From: Streptomyces roseolilacinus
GTDB lineage: Bacteria > Actinomycetota > Actinomycetes > Streptomycetales > Streptomycetaceae
NCBI RefSeq assembly: GCF_014649335.1
Contig: NZ_BMSV01000001.1
Location: forward strand, 248,001-312,000
DNA: 64,000 nucleotides
Reading direction: 5' to 3'
The notes beneath the pieces are model-generated. The model was not told the DNA's origin. It did no database searches and was given only the letters and a program-made list of their open reading frames with translations. A program made the translations under genes and the position numbers. The stretch's first letter is position 1. Each line of letters starts with the position of its first letter. Shown in pieces: positions 34,825 to 42,617 of this stretch.

Positions 34825-34830
34825 AGCCTA
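34825..34830 (-). promoter_or_regulatory. Candidate -10 box of the M20 peptidase gene
   Basis: Minus-strand TAGGCT ends 7 bases before the ATG at 34817 and overlaps the adnB stop codon at 34828-34830. Confidence 0.4.
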
Positions 34831-37800
34831 TCCGGCGCGGAAGGGTGTCCCGTCGGCCGTCTCACCGAGGAGGACCCGTTCGATCCCCTCCCGGCCGGGC
34901 AGGTCGTCCGGGCGGACGACCTCGCCGGTGCGCACGTAGACGAACGCGGCGGTGACCGCGTCGAGGGGCAGGCCGTGCAGCTCGGCCCAGGCGAGCCGGT
35001 AGACCGCCAGCTGGAGCGGGTCGCCGGTGCGGCGGCGGCTGGTCTTCCAGTCGACGATCTCGTACGTGCCGGAGGCGGGGTCGTGGTAGACGGCGTCGAT
35101 CCGGCCGCGTACGACCCGGCCGGCGAGCACGAGCTGGAACGGGGCCTCCACGCGGTGCGGGGTGCGGTGGGCGTACGGGGTGCCCTCGAACGCCTCCTTC
35201 AGGGCGGCCAGGTCCCGCTCGTCGGCGATCTCCGGCTCGTCGGCGTACACCTCGCCGCCCGGCAGCTCGTCGGGGCCGAGCATGGGCAGCGGCAGCTCCT
35301 CGAACCGGGACTCCACCCAGGCGTGGAACCGGGTGCCGCGCCGGGCGGCGGGCTGCGGGGGCCGCGGCATGGGGCGGGCCAGCTCCGCCGCGAAGCCGTC
35401 GGGGTCGGCGGCGAGGCGCAGCAGCTGCGACGCGGAGAGGGAGGCCGGCAGGGGCACCTCGCGCGTGGTGCTGCGGGCGCGCAGCAGCTCGCCGGTGAGC
35501 GCGTCGAGGTCGCGGTCCCAGGAGGCGACGGTGCGGGCCTCCTCGGGTGCGAGCGGGCCGGCGGGGTCCGTGTCGTCGTCCGCGGCGGCGCGCTGGTGGG
35601 GGATGGCGTGCGGGGGCGGGACGGCCGGGGCCACCGGGGTCGCGGGGACCGCGCCGTCGCCGTCGCCCACGCCGTCGCCGGGGGTGGGGGCGGGGTCGTG
35701 GGGCTCGTGCGGCTCGTGCGAGTCATGGGGCTCGTGCGAGTCGTGGGGCTCGTACGGGACGGGGCCGGGGGCCTCGTCGGGCAGGGGGGCGTCGGGGTCG
35801 TCGAAGGCGTCCTCGGGCGGGGCGTCGTCCGGCCAGGGGGCGTCCAGGTCGTCCGGCCACAGGAGGTCGTCCGGGGCGTCGGGTGCCTCCGGGGACCCGG
35901 GGGCCTCCGGGGCGGCCGGGGGCTCGGCGGGGGGGTGCTCCAGGTACGCCAGGACCGTGTCGGCGGCGGCGCGGCGGCGGGCCAGGGAGTCGGCGTCCAG
36001 GGGCAGCGGCCACGCCTGCTCCCCGGCGGCCGCCCGGAGCGCCGGGTTCTCGGCGTCCTCCTCCGGCTCGTCCGCCCACGCCTCGATCTCCCCGTACCCG
36101 GCCGCGCAGTGGTCGTACAGGGCGTGCAGGAAGTCGGAGGGGCCGCGGCGGCGCTTCTGGGAGGGGCCCCACCAGTGGCCGGAGCCGAGCAGCACCGAGC
36201 GGGGGCGGGTGAACGTCACGTACCCCAGGCGCAGCTCCTCGGTGTGCTGGTGCTCCCGCACGGCCTCCTTGAACGCCTTCAGCGACTTCGCGTCCCACGT
36301 GTCGATGCCGGGCAGGGTCTCGGCGTCGCCGCGCAGGGCGTGCGGCAGCACCTGCGGCTGGGCCGTCCACGCCTCGCGGGACCTGGTGCTGGGGAACTGG
36401 CCGGTCACGAGCCCGGGGACGGCGACCACGTCCCACTCCAGGCCCTTCGACTTGTGCGCCGTGAGGACCTTCACGGTGTTCTCGCCGCCGGGGAGCGCGT
36501 TGTCGAGGCCCTTCTCGTACTGGGCGGCCATGCGCAGGAAGCCGAGGAACGCCAGGAGCGTCGCCTCCCCGTCGAGGGACGCGAACCGGGCGGCGACGTC
36601 CAGGAAGTTCGACAGGGTCTCGCGGCGGCGGGCGGCCAGGGCGTGCGGGGACGCGGAGAGCTCGACCTCCAGGCCGGTGGTGGCGAGGATCCGGTGCAGG
36701 ACGTCCATCAGGGGGTCGGCCAGCGAGCGCCGCAGGTCGCGCAGCTCGGCGGCGAGGCGCGCGAACCGGACGCGGGCCTCCGCCGAGAAGGGCAGCCCGT
36801 CGTCGTGCCCGCCCGTCTCCAGGAAGGTGTCCAGCGCGTCCGCGAGGGAGATCACCTCGGCGGGGTCCACCCCCTCCACCGCGGCCGCCAGGCGCTCGTC
36901 CGCGTCGGCGGCCCCGTCGCCCGCGCGGTGCACCAGCAGGCGGGCGCGGCGGCCCAGCAGGGCGAGGTCGCGGGCGCCGATCCGCCAGCGCGGCCCGGTG
37001 AGGAGCCGTACCAGCGACGCGTTGGCGCCGGGGTCCTGGAGGACCTCGCACACGGCGACCAGGTCCGCGACCTCCGGCAGGTGCAGCAGCCCCGACAGGC
37101 CGACGACCTCGACGGGCACGTCGCGCGCGACGAGGGCGGCCTGGATCTCCGGGAAGTCGGTCGCCGTGCGGCACAGGACGGCGATCCGGCCGGGCTCCTT
37201 GCCCGTGCGGACCAGGTGGGCGACGGAGTCCGCGAGCCAGGCGATCTCCTCGGCCTGCGTGGGCAGCAGCGCGACCCGTACGACGCCGTCGCGCTCGGCG
37301 CCGGGGGCGGGGCGCAGCGCCTCCACGCCCGCGTGCATGGCGCGCAGCGGCTCCGCGAGGCCGTTGGCGAGTTGGAGGAGCCGGCCGCCGCTGCGGCGGT
37401 TCTCGCTGAGCGCGTACCGGGAGGCGGGGCGGCCGTCCGCGTACGGGAAGTGCTCGGGGAAGTCGTCGAGGTTGGCGACGGACGCGCCGCGCCAGCCGTA
37501 GATGGCCTGGCAGGGGTCCCCCACCGCGGTGACGGGGTGGCCCGTGCCTCCGCCGAAGAGGCCGGCCAGGAGCCGCCGCTGCGCGACGGACGTGTCCTGG
37601 TACTCGTCGAGGAGGACGACCCGGAACTCGTCGCGCAGCTGCGCGCCGACCTCGGGGCGGGTGAGGGACAGCTCGGCGGAGAGGGCGATCTGGTCGCCGA
37701 AGTCGAGCAGGTCCCGCTCGCGCTTGGCGGCGCGGTAGCGGACGACCAGGTCGAGCAGCTCGCGGCGGGCGGCGGCGGCTTCGGGGACCTTGCGGAGGTC

Positions 37801-38418
37801 GGCGTTGCCGAGGCGGACCGGGGCGAGGGCGGTGAGCAGCGCGGAGTCGTACGCGTGGAGGTCCTCGGGGCGGACGAGGTGCTCGGCCAGCTCGGCGTCG
37901 AGGGCGAGGAGGTCGCTGACCAGCGTGGGGAACGACCGCGTGAGCGCCGGATACGGGCCGGGGGCCTCGCGCAGGACGCGGGCGGCGAGCTGGTAGCGCG
38001 TGGCGTCCGCGAGGAGGCGGGCGGTGGGCTCCAGGCCGATGCGCAGGCCGTGGTCGGTGAGGAGCTGCCCGGCGAACGCGTGGTACGTGGAGATGCGGGG
38101 CTCGCCCGGCGGGTCGTCGGGGTCGATCACGTCGGGGTCGGTGACGCCGGCGCGGACCAGGGCGGTGCGGACCCGCTCGGCCAGCTCGCCGGCGGCCTTG
38201 TTGGTGAAGGTCAGGCCGAGGACCTGTTCGGGGGCGACCTGCCCCGTGCCGACCAGCCACACCACGCGGGCGGCCATCACCGTCGTCTTCCCGGAGCCGG
38301 CTCCGGCCACGATGACCTGCGGGGCGGGCGGCGCGGTGATGCAGGCCGTCTGCTCCGGGGTGAACGGGATGCCGAGCAGCTCCTTGAGCTGCTCGGGGTC
38401 GGTGATGCGCGGAGTCAC
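34828..38418 (-). CDS. adnB: Helicase-nuclease AdnB-like subunit
   Basis: 1196 residues. UvrD-like motor: Walker A AGAGSGKTT (about 38-46), Walker B VVLLDEYQDTS, TFTNKAAGEL, ENRRSGGRLL, HKSKGLEWDVV. The C-terminal RecB-type nuclease has GRIDAVY...EIVDWKTSRR and QLAVYRLA. AdnAB is the actinobacterial double-strand-end resection motor-nuclease. An acidic Asp/Pro/His-rich insert (about 830-920) separates motor and nuclease and contains EPHDSH repeats. It lies 71 bases after adnA. GTG start. Confidence 0.9.
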   Translation of the reverse strand: MTPRITDPEQLKELLGIPFTPEQTACITAPPAPQVIVAGAGSGKTTVMAARVVWLVGTGQVAPEQVLGLTFTNKAAGELAERVRTALVRAGVTDPDVIDPDDPPGEPRISTYHAFAGQLLTDHGLRIGLEPTARLLADATRYQLAARVLREAPGPYPALTRSFPTLVSDLLALDAELAEHLVRPEDLHAYDSALLTALAPVRLGNADLRKVPEAAAARRELLDLVVRYRAAKRERDLLDFGDQIALSAELSLTRPEVGAQLRDEFRVVLLDEYQDTSVAQRRLLAGLFGGGTGHPVTAVGDPCQAIYGWRGASVANLDDFPEHFPYADGRPASRYALSENRRSGGRLLQLANGLAEPLRAMHAGVEALRPAPGAERDGVVRVALLPTQAEEIAWLADSVAHLVRTGKEPGRIAVLCRTATDFPEIQAALVARDVPVEVVGLSGLLHLPEVADLVAVCEVLQDPGANASLVRLLTGPRWRIGARDLALLGRRARLLVHRAGDGAADADERLAAAVEGVDPAEVISLADALDTFLETGGHDDGLPFSAEARVRFARLAAELRDLRRSLADPLMDVLHRILATTGLEVELSASPHALAARRRETLSNFLDVAARFASLDGEATLLAFLGFLRMAAQYEKGLDNALPGGENTVKVLTAHKSKGLEWDVVAVPGLVTGQFPSTRSREAWTAQPQVLPHALRGDAETLPGIDTWDAKSLKAFKEAVREHQHTEELRLGYVTFTRPRSVLLGSGHWWGPSQKRRRGPSDFLHALYDHCAAGYGEIEAWADEPEEDAENPALRAAAGEQAWPLPLDADSLARRRAAADTVLAYLEHPPAEPPAAPEAPGSPEAPDAPDDLLWPDDLDAPWPDDAPPEDAFDDPDAPLPDEAPGPVPYEPHDSHEPHDSHEPHEPHDPAPTPGDGVGDGDGAVPATPVAPAVPPPHAIPHQRAAADDDTDPAGPLAPEEARTVASWDRDLDALTGELLRARSTTREVPLPASLSASQLLRLAADPDGFAAELARPMPRPPQPAARRGTRFHAWVESRFEELPLPMLGPDELPGGEVYADEPEIADERDLAALKEAFEGTPYAHRTPHRVEAPFQLVLAGRVVRGRIDAVYHDPASGTYEIVDWKTSRRRTGDPLQLAVYRLAWAELHGLPLDAVTAAFVYVRTGEVVRPDDLPGREGIERVLLGETADGTPFRAG
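35696..35753 (-). repeat. Short tandem repeat in adnB linker
   Basis: Repeats of GGCTCGTGCGAGTCGTGG-like units encode EPHDSH/EPH motifs in the acidic linker of AdnB. Confidence 0.7.
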
Positions 38419-38489
38419 CGGAGAAGGCTAGCCGGGGGCGGCGGCGGTCCGGTCGGCCGGTGGGGGGCGCCCTCCCCGGCGGTCCCCGC

Positions 38490-41400
38490 TCACTCCACGA
38501 TGTGGCGGCCCTCGGGGCGGGCGCTGCAGGAGGCGCGGAAGGAGCAGGTGGCGCAGTGCTGCCCGGTGGTGGGCGTGAAGCGCTCGTCGAGGACGCGGCC
38601 GGCGGCGGTGGCGAGCAGCCCGGCGGTCCACTCCGGCGAGGGCGGCTCCTGGGACTGGACGCGCGGCAGGGCGTCGCCGCCCTCCTTCACGGGCGCCGGC
38701 TGGCGGAGGTGGACCAGCTCGGCGCCGCCGGGCTCGGGGCGCCGGCCGTCGAAGACCTCGTCGACGGCGCCCTCGCGGACGGCGATCTGGTAGACGGCGA
38801 GCTGGGCGTGGCGGGCGACCTCGTCCTTCGTGGGGGCCTGCTTGCCGGTCTTGAAGTCGACGACGTAGGCGCGGCCCTGCTCGTCCCGTTCGACCCGGTC
38901 CATGGATCCCCGGATCCGCACCTGGTACTCCCCCGCCTCCAGCGTCACGTCGAAGCCGTGCTCGGTGGCGGCGGTGGTCCGGCCGCCGCGGTCCATCACG
39001 TGCCAGCGCAGGAAGCGCTCCAGCGCCGCGCGCGCGTTCTCCTTCTCCTGGACCGACTTCCACGGCGCGTCGAATGCCAGCGCGTCCCACACCGAGTCGA
39101 GGCGTTCCATGAGGACCGCCAGGTCGGCGGGGGTGCGGCCGGAGGCGACCTCGTCGGCGAGGACGTGGACGACGTTGCCGAAGCCCTGGGCGACGGTCGC
39201 GGGGGCGTCCGCCTTCACCTCGCGGCCCAGGAACCACTGGAGGGCGCACGTGTTGACCAGCTGGTCCAGGGCGCTGCCGGAGAGCGCGACGGGCCGGTCG
39301 CGGTCGCGGAGCGGGGCGGGCGCCTGCGTGGGGTCGTACAGGCCCCACCAGCGGTAGGGGTGGGCGGCGGGGACGAGGGGCTGGCCCTCGTCGTCGGTGA
39401 GCGCGGCGAGCCGGGCCAGCCGGCGGGCGGCCGCGTCGCGCAGGGCGGGTGAGGCGTCCGGGTCGACGGTGGTGGCCCGCAGCTCCGCGACGAGCGCGGC
39501 CACGGCGAGGGGGCGGCGCGGGCGGGCGGTGACGTCCCTCGGTTCGACGCCGAGCTCGGCGAGGAAGCGGGAGGGCTGGTCGCCGTCCTCGGCGGGCGCC
39601 TTGACGGCGGTGACGACGAGCCGGTCGCGCGCGCGGGTGGCGGCGACGTAGAAGAGGCGGCGCTCCTCCGCGAGGAGGGCGCCGGGGGTGAGCGGTTCGG
39701 CGAGGCCGTCGCGGCCGATCCGGTCGGCCTCCAGGAGGGAGCCGCGCCGCCGCAGGTCGGGCCAGAGCCCCTCCTGCACGCCGGCGACGACGACGAGGCT
39801 CCATTCGAGGCCCTTGGAGCGGTGCGCCGTCATCAGGCGTACGGCGTCGGGGCGGGCCTGCCGCTTGGACAGGGTGTCGGCCGCGATGTCCTGCGCCTCG
39901 AGCTCGGCGAGGAAGTTCAGGGCGCCGCGCCCGCCGGTGCGCTCCTCGGCGCGGGCGGCGGTGTCGAACAGGGCGCACACGGCGTCGAGGTCCCGGTCGG
40001 CGTTGCGACCGGCGGGGCCGCCTCGCAGGGCGGCCCGGTGGAGGCGGTTCGGCCAGCCGGTGCCGTTCCACAGGTGCCACAGGGCCTCCTCGGCGGTCCC
40101 GCCGCGGACGAGGAGCTCGCGCGTCTCGCGGAGCAGCCGGCCCAGGTGCTGCGCGCCGCGCGCGTGGGCGGGGTCGTGGGCGACGAGCCGCTCGGGTTCG
40201 GCGAGGGCGCGGGCGAGCAGCACGTCGGAGGGCGGGGGGACCTTGTTGCCCGCCGCGCGCTCCTCGTCGCGCAGGGCGCGGCCGAGGCGGCGCAGGTCGG
40301 CGGCGTCCATGCCGCCGAGCGGCGAGGCGAGCAGGGTGAGCGCGGTCTCGGTGTCCAGCCAGGGGGCGGGGGCCTCCTCGGCGGGGGCCTCCTCGGCGGG
40401 GGCTTCCGTGTCGGGGGCTTCCGTATCGGGAGTCTCCTCGCCGGGAACGGGGGCGCCGGTGGAGGGGGCGGGGCCCTCCTGGGCGGGACCGGGCGCGCTG
40501 ACGGCGGGGCCGTCCGGGACCGGCCCGTCGGCAGGGGGTTCGCCGGCGGCGTCGCCCGCGGGGGCTTCGGCGGGGGGAACGTCACCGGCAGGAGCGTCGC
40601 CCGCGGCCGCCCCCTCCCCGCCCTGCCGCCCCTCCGTGCCCGCCGTGGCCCGCAGGGCCGCCGTCGCCGTGGCGCGGAGGGCCGTCAGGAGCGGGGCCAC
40701 CGCCGGTTCGTGGCGCAGCGCGACGTCCGCGCCGTCCGTCTCCAGCGGCACGCCCGCCGAGGTCAGGGCGCGGCGCAGCGACGGCAGGGACCGCGCTCCG
40801 GCGCGCACCAGGACGGCCATGTCGCTCCACGGCACCCCGTCCTCCAGGTGCGCGCGGCGCAGGATGTCCGCGATGTTGTCCAGTTCCGTGGACGCGGTCG
40901 GGAAGGTGTACGTCTCCACCCGCCCGCCCTCGCGCACCGGCGTCAGGTCGCGGTGGGCCCGCACCGTGTCGGCGGGCAGGCGCGGCAGCGGCATCCGCGC
41001 GGTGAGCAGCCGGGTCGCGGCCAGGACCGCCGAGGCGGAGCGGCGCGCCGTCCGGAGCACGGCGACCGGCGCGGGGGCGCCGTCCGCGCGCCGGAACGCG
41101 TGCGGGAAGCCGAGGATGCCGTTGACGTCCGCGCCCCGGAACGCGTAGATCGACTGGTCGGGGTCGCCGAACGCGTACAGGGTCCTCCCCCGCCCCGCGA
41201 GCGCCTGGAGCAGCCGCACCTGCGCCGGGTCGGTGTCCTGGTACTCGTCGACGAACACCGCGTCGTACGCGGGGAGCGCCACGCGCTCGGCGAGGAGCAC
41301 CGCGCGGTGGACCAGCTCGGCGTAGTCGAGGACGCCCTGCATGTCGAGGACGTCCAGGTACTCGGCGAGGAACCCGGCCGCCGCCGACCAGTCGCGCCGC

Positions 41401-42035
41401 CCCGTGCGGGCGGCGAACTCGGCGAGGGCGCGCGGGCCGAGGCCCAGTTCGCGGGAGCGGGCCAGCACGGCGCGCACCTCGTCGGCGAAGCCGCGCGTGG
41501 TGAGGCAGGCGCGCAGTTCGTCGGGCCAGTGGACGCGGGCGAGGCCGTCGCGCTCCAGGTCCAGCTGGCCGGCGAGGAGTTCGCGCACGGCGACGTCCTG
41601 CTCGGGGCCGGACAGCAGGCGCAGCGGCTCGGCGAACAGGCCGGCGTCCTGGTGGGCGCGGACGAGGGCGTAGCAGTACGAGTGGAACGTCGTCGCCTGC
41701 GGGCCGCGCGCGCCGGGCAGCCGGGCGGCCATCCGGTCGCGCAGCTCGACGGCGGCCTTGCGGCTGAAGGTGAGGACGAGCATCCGCTCGGGGTCGGCGC
41801 CCCGCTCGATGCGCGCCGCCACCGCCTCGACCAGCGTCGTCGTCTTGCCGGTGCCGGGACCGGCGAGGACGAGGAGCGGTCCTTCCGCGTGGTCAACCAC
41901 CGCCCGCTGCGCTGCGTCCAGGAGGGGAGGGGCCACCGGGTCCGGCGGGGTCCGCACCAGCCGGTACGCGCCGGAGGCCCCGGGTCGTACCGGGTCCTGG
42001 TGCGGCACGCGCCGGGTGGTGGAGGAGGAACTCAC
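38490..42035 (-). CDS. adnA: Helicase-nuclease AdnA-like subunit
   Basis: 1181 residues. Walker A LAGPGTGKTTT (about 57-67), Walker B VFVDEYQDTDP, QSIYAFRGADV, HRSKGLEWSLVV, YVAATRARDRL. The C-terminal nuclease carries GSMDRVERDEQGRAYVVDFK, TGK and QLAVYQIAVREG, then HCATCSFRASC, which with an upstream Cys resembles the 4Fe-4S clamp of AddB-type nucleases. A Pro/Ala/Glu-rich insert of about 100 residues (near 470-570) is unusual. GTG start. Order adnA-adnB matches M. tuberculosis Rv3202c-Rv3201c. Confidence 0.9.
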   Translation of the reverse strand: MSSSSTTRRVPHQDPVRPGASGAYRLVRTPPDPVAPPLLDAAQRAVVDHAEGPLLVLAGPGTGKTTTLVEAVAARIERGADPERMLVLTFSRKAAVELRDRMAARLPGARGPQATTFHSYCYALVRAHQDAGLFAEPLRLLSGPEQDVAVRELLAGQLDLERDGLARVHWPDELRACLTTRGFADEVRAVLARSRELGLGPRALAEFAARTGRRDWSAAAGFLAEYLDVLDMQGVLDYAELVHRAVLLAERVALPAYDAVFVDEYQDTDPAQVRLLQALAGRGRTLYAFGDPDQSIYAFRGADVNGILGFPHAFRRADGAPAPVAVLRTARRSASAVLAATRLLTARMPLPRLPADTVRAHRDLTPVREGGRVETYTFPTASTELDNIADILRRAHLEDGVPWSDMAVLVRAGARSLPSLRRALTSAGVPLETDGADVALRHEPAVAPLLTALRATATAALRATAGTEGRQGGEGAAAGDAPAGDVPPAEAPAGDAAGEPPADGPVPDGPAVSAPGPAQEGPAPSTGAPVPGEETPDTEAPDTEAPAEEAPAEEAPAPWLDTETALTLLASPLGGMDAADLRRLGRALRDEERAAGNKVPPPSDVLLARALAEPERLVAHDPAHARGAQHLGRLLRETRELLVRGGTAEEALWHLWNGTGWPNRLHRAALRGGPAGRNADRDLDAVCALFDTAARAEERTGGRGALNFLAELEAQDIAADTLSKRQARPDAVRLMTAHRSKGLEWSLVVVAGVQEGLWPDLRRRGSLLEADRIGRDGLAEPLTPGALLAEERRLFYVAATRARDRLVVTAVKAPAEDGDQPSRFLAELGVEPRDVTARPRRPLAVAALVAELRATTVDPDASPALRDAAARRLARLAALTDDEGQPLVPAAHPYRWWGLYDPTQAPAPLRDRDRPVALSGSALDQLVNTCALQWFLGREVKADAPATVAQGFGNVVHVLADEVASGRTPADLAVLMERLDSVWDALAFDAPWKSVQEKENARAALERFLRWHVMDRGGRTTAATEHGFDVTLEAGEYQVRIRGSMDRVERDEQGRAYVVDFKTGKQAPTKDEVARHAQLAVYQIAVREGAVDEVFDGRRPEPGGAELVHLRQPAPVKEGGDALPRVQSQEPPSPEWTAGLLATAAGRVLDERFTPTTGQHCATCSFRASCSARPEGRHIVE

Positions 42036-42117
42036 GTGGATCGCCGGTCCTGGGAGGTGTGCTGAGGGTGAGGGTGCGGTGGAGAAGGGGCGCGGCCCCG
42101 CCCCATGGCGGAAGCTG

Positions 42118-42519
42118 TCAATTGTGAGCCATCGCACGCCCGGTGTCGTCCGTGCCACCGCCGCCGGAGCCACCGGTCCCGTCCCAGCGGGCCCGCCTCA
42201 TGTCGAGGCGCGGCGGGGTGGCGGCGGTGCCGTGCGCCGGCGCGGCCTCCCGCAGCGGGGTGGCCTCCTCGCGGTAGTGGCCGAGGGCGCGCCGCTCGTG
42301 CCCGGGCAGCAGCCGGCCGTCGGCGCGCACCACGCGCCACCACGGCACGGCGCCGCCGTACAGCGCCATGACCCTGCCGACCTGGCGGGGACCGCCCTCG
42401 CCGAGCCATTCGGCGACGTCCCCGTAGGTCAGCACCCGGCCGGGCGGGATGAGCTCGGCGACCTCCAGCACGCGCTCCGCGTACTCCGGAAGCCGGTCGG
42501 GGTGCTCCTCAGCAGTCAT
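42118..42519 (-). CDS. Alkyltransferase-like DNA-binding protein lacking the active-site Cys
   Basis: 133 residues resembling the C-terminal DNA-binding domain of O6-alkylguanine-DNA alkyltransferase: IPPGRVLTYGDVAEWLG and QVGRVMALYGG. In true MGMT the next block is PCHRV; here it is PWWRVV, so the transferring Cys is replaced by Trp as in ATL proteins. ATL proteins flag alkylated bases for nucleotide excision repair. Residues 95-133 are a disordered-looking tail. It lies beside adnA, as Rv3204 does near Rv3202c. Start choice ATG 42519 versus 42528 is uncertain. Confidence 0.85.
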   Translation of the reverse strand: MTAEEHPDRLPEYAERVLEVAELIPPGRVLTYGDVAEWLGEGGPRQVGRVMALYGGAVPWWRVVRADGRLLPGHERRALGHYREEATPLREAAPAHGTAATPPRLDMRRARWDGTGGSGGGGTDDTGRAMAHN

Positions 42520-42617
42520 CCGCACCATCCTGCACCACGGGTACGACAAGACGGGCATCGCACCCTGATGCCCTCCTCCGCCTCCCGGGCGTGCCACCAT
42601 CTTCCGGGCGGTGACTG

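Noticed and set aside
35696..35753. Short repeats as a CRISPR-like array
   Set aside because: No regular spacers; the repeats are in-frame codons of the AdnB linker and no cas genes are present.
29733..42035. LexA/SOS control of the repair genes
   Set aside because: No convincing actinobacterial SOS box was recognised upstream of uvrD2, adnA or the SRAP gene by eye.
39822..42065. Long plus-strand open frame opposite adnA
   Set aside because: Typical high-GC shadow frame; AdnA on the other strand has all helicase and nuclease motifs.
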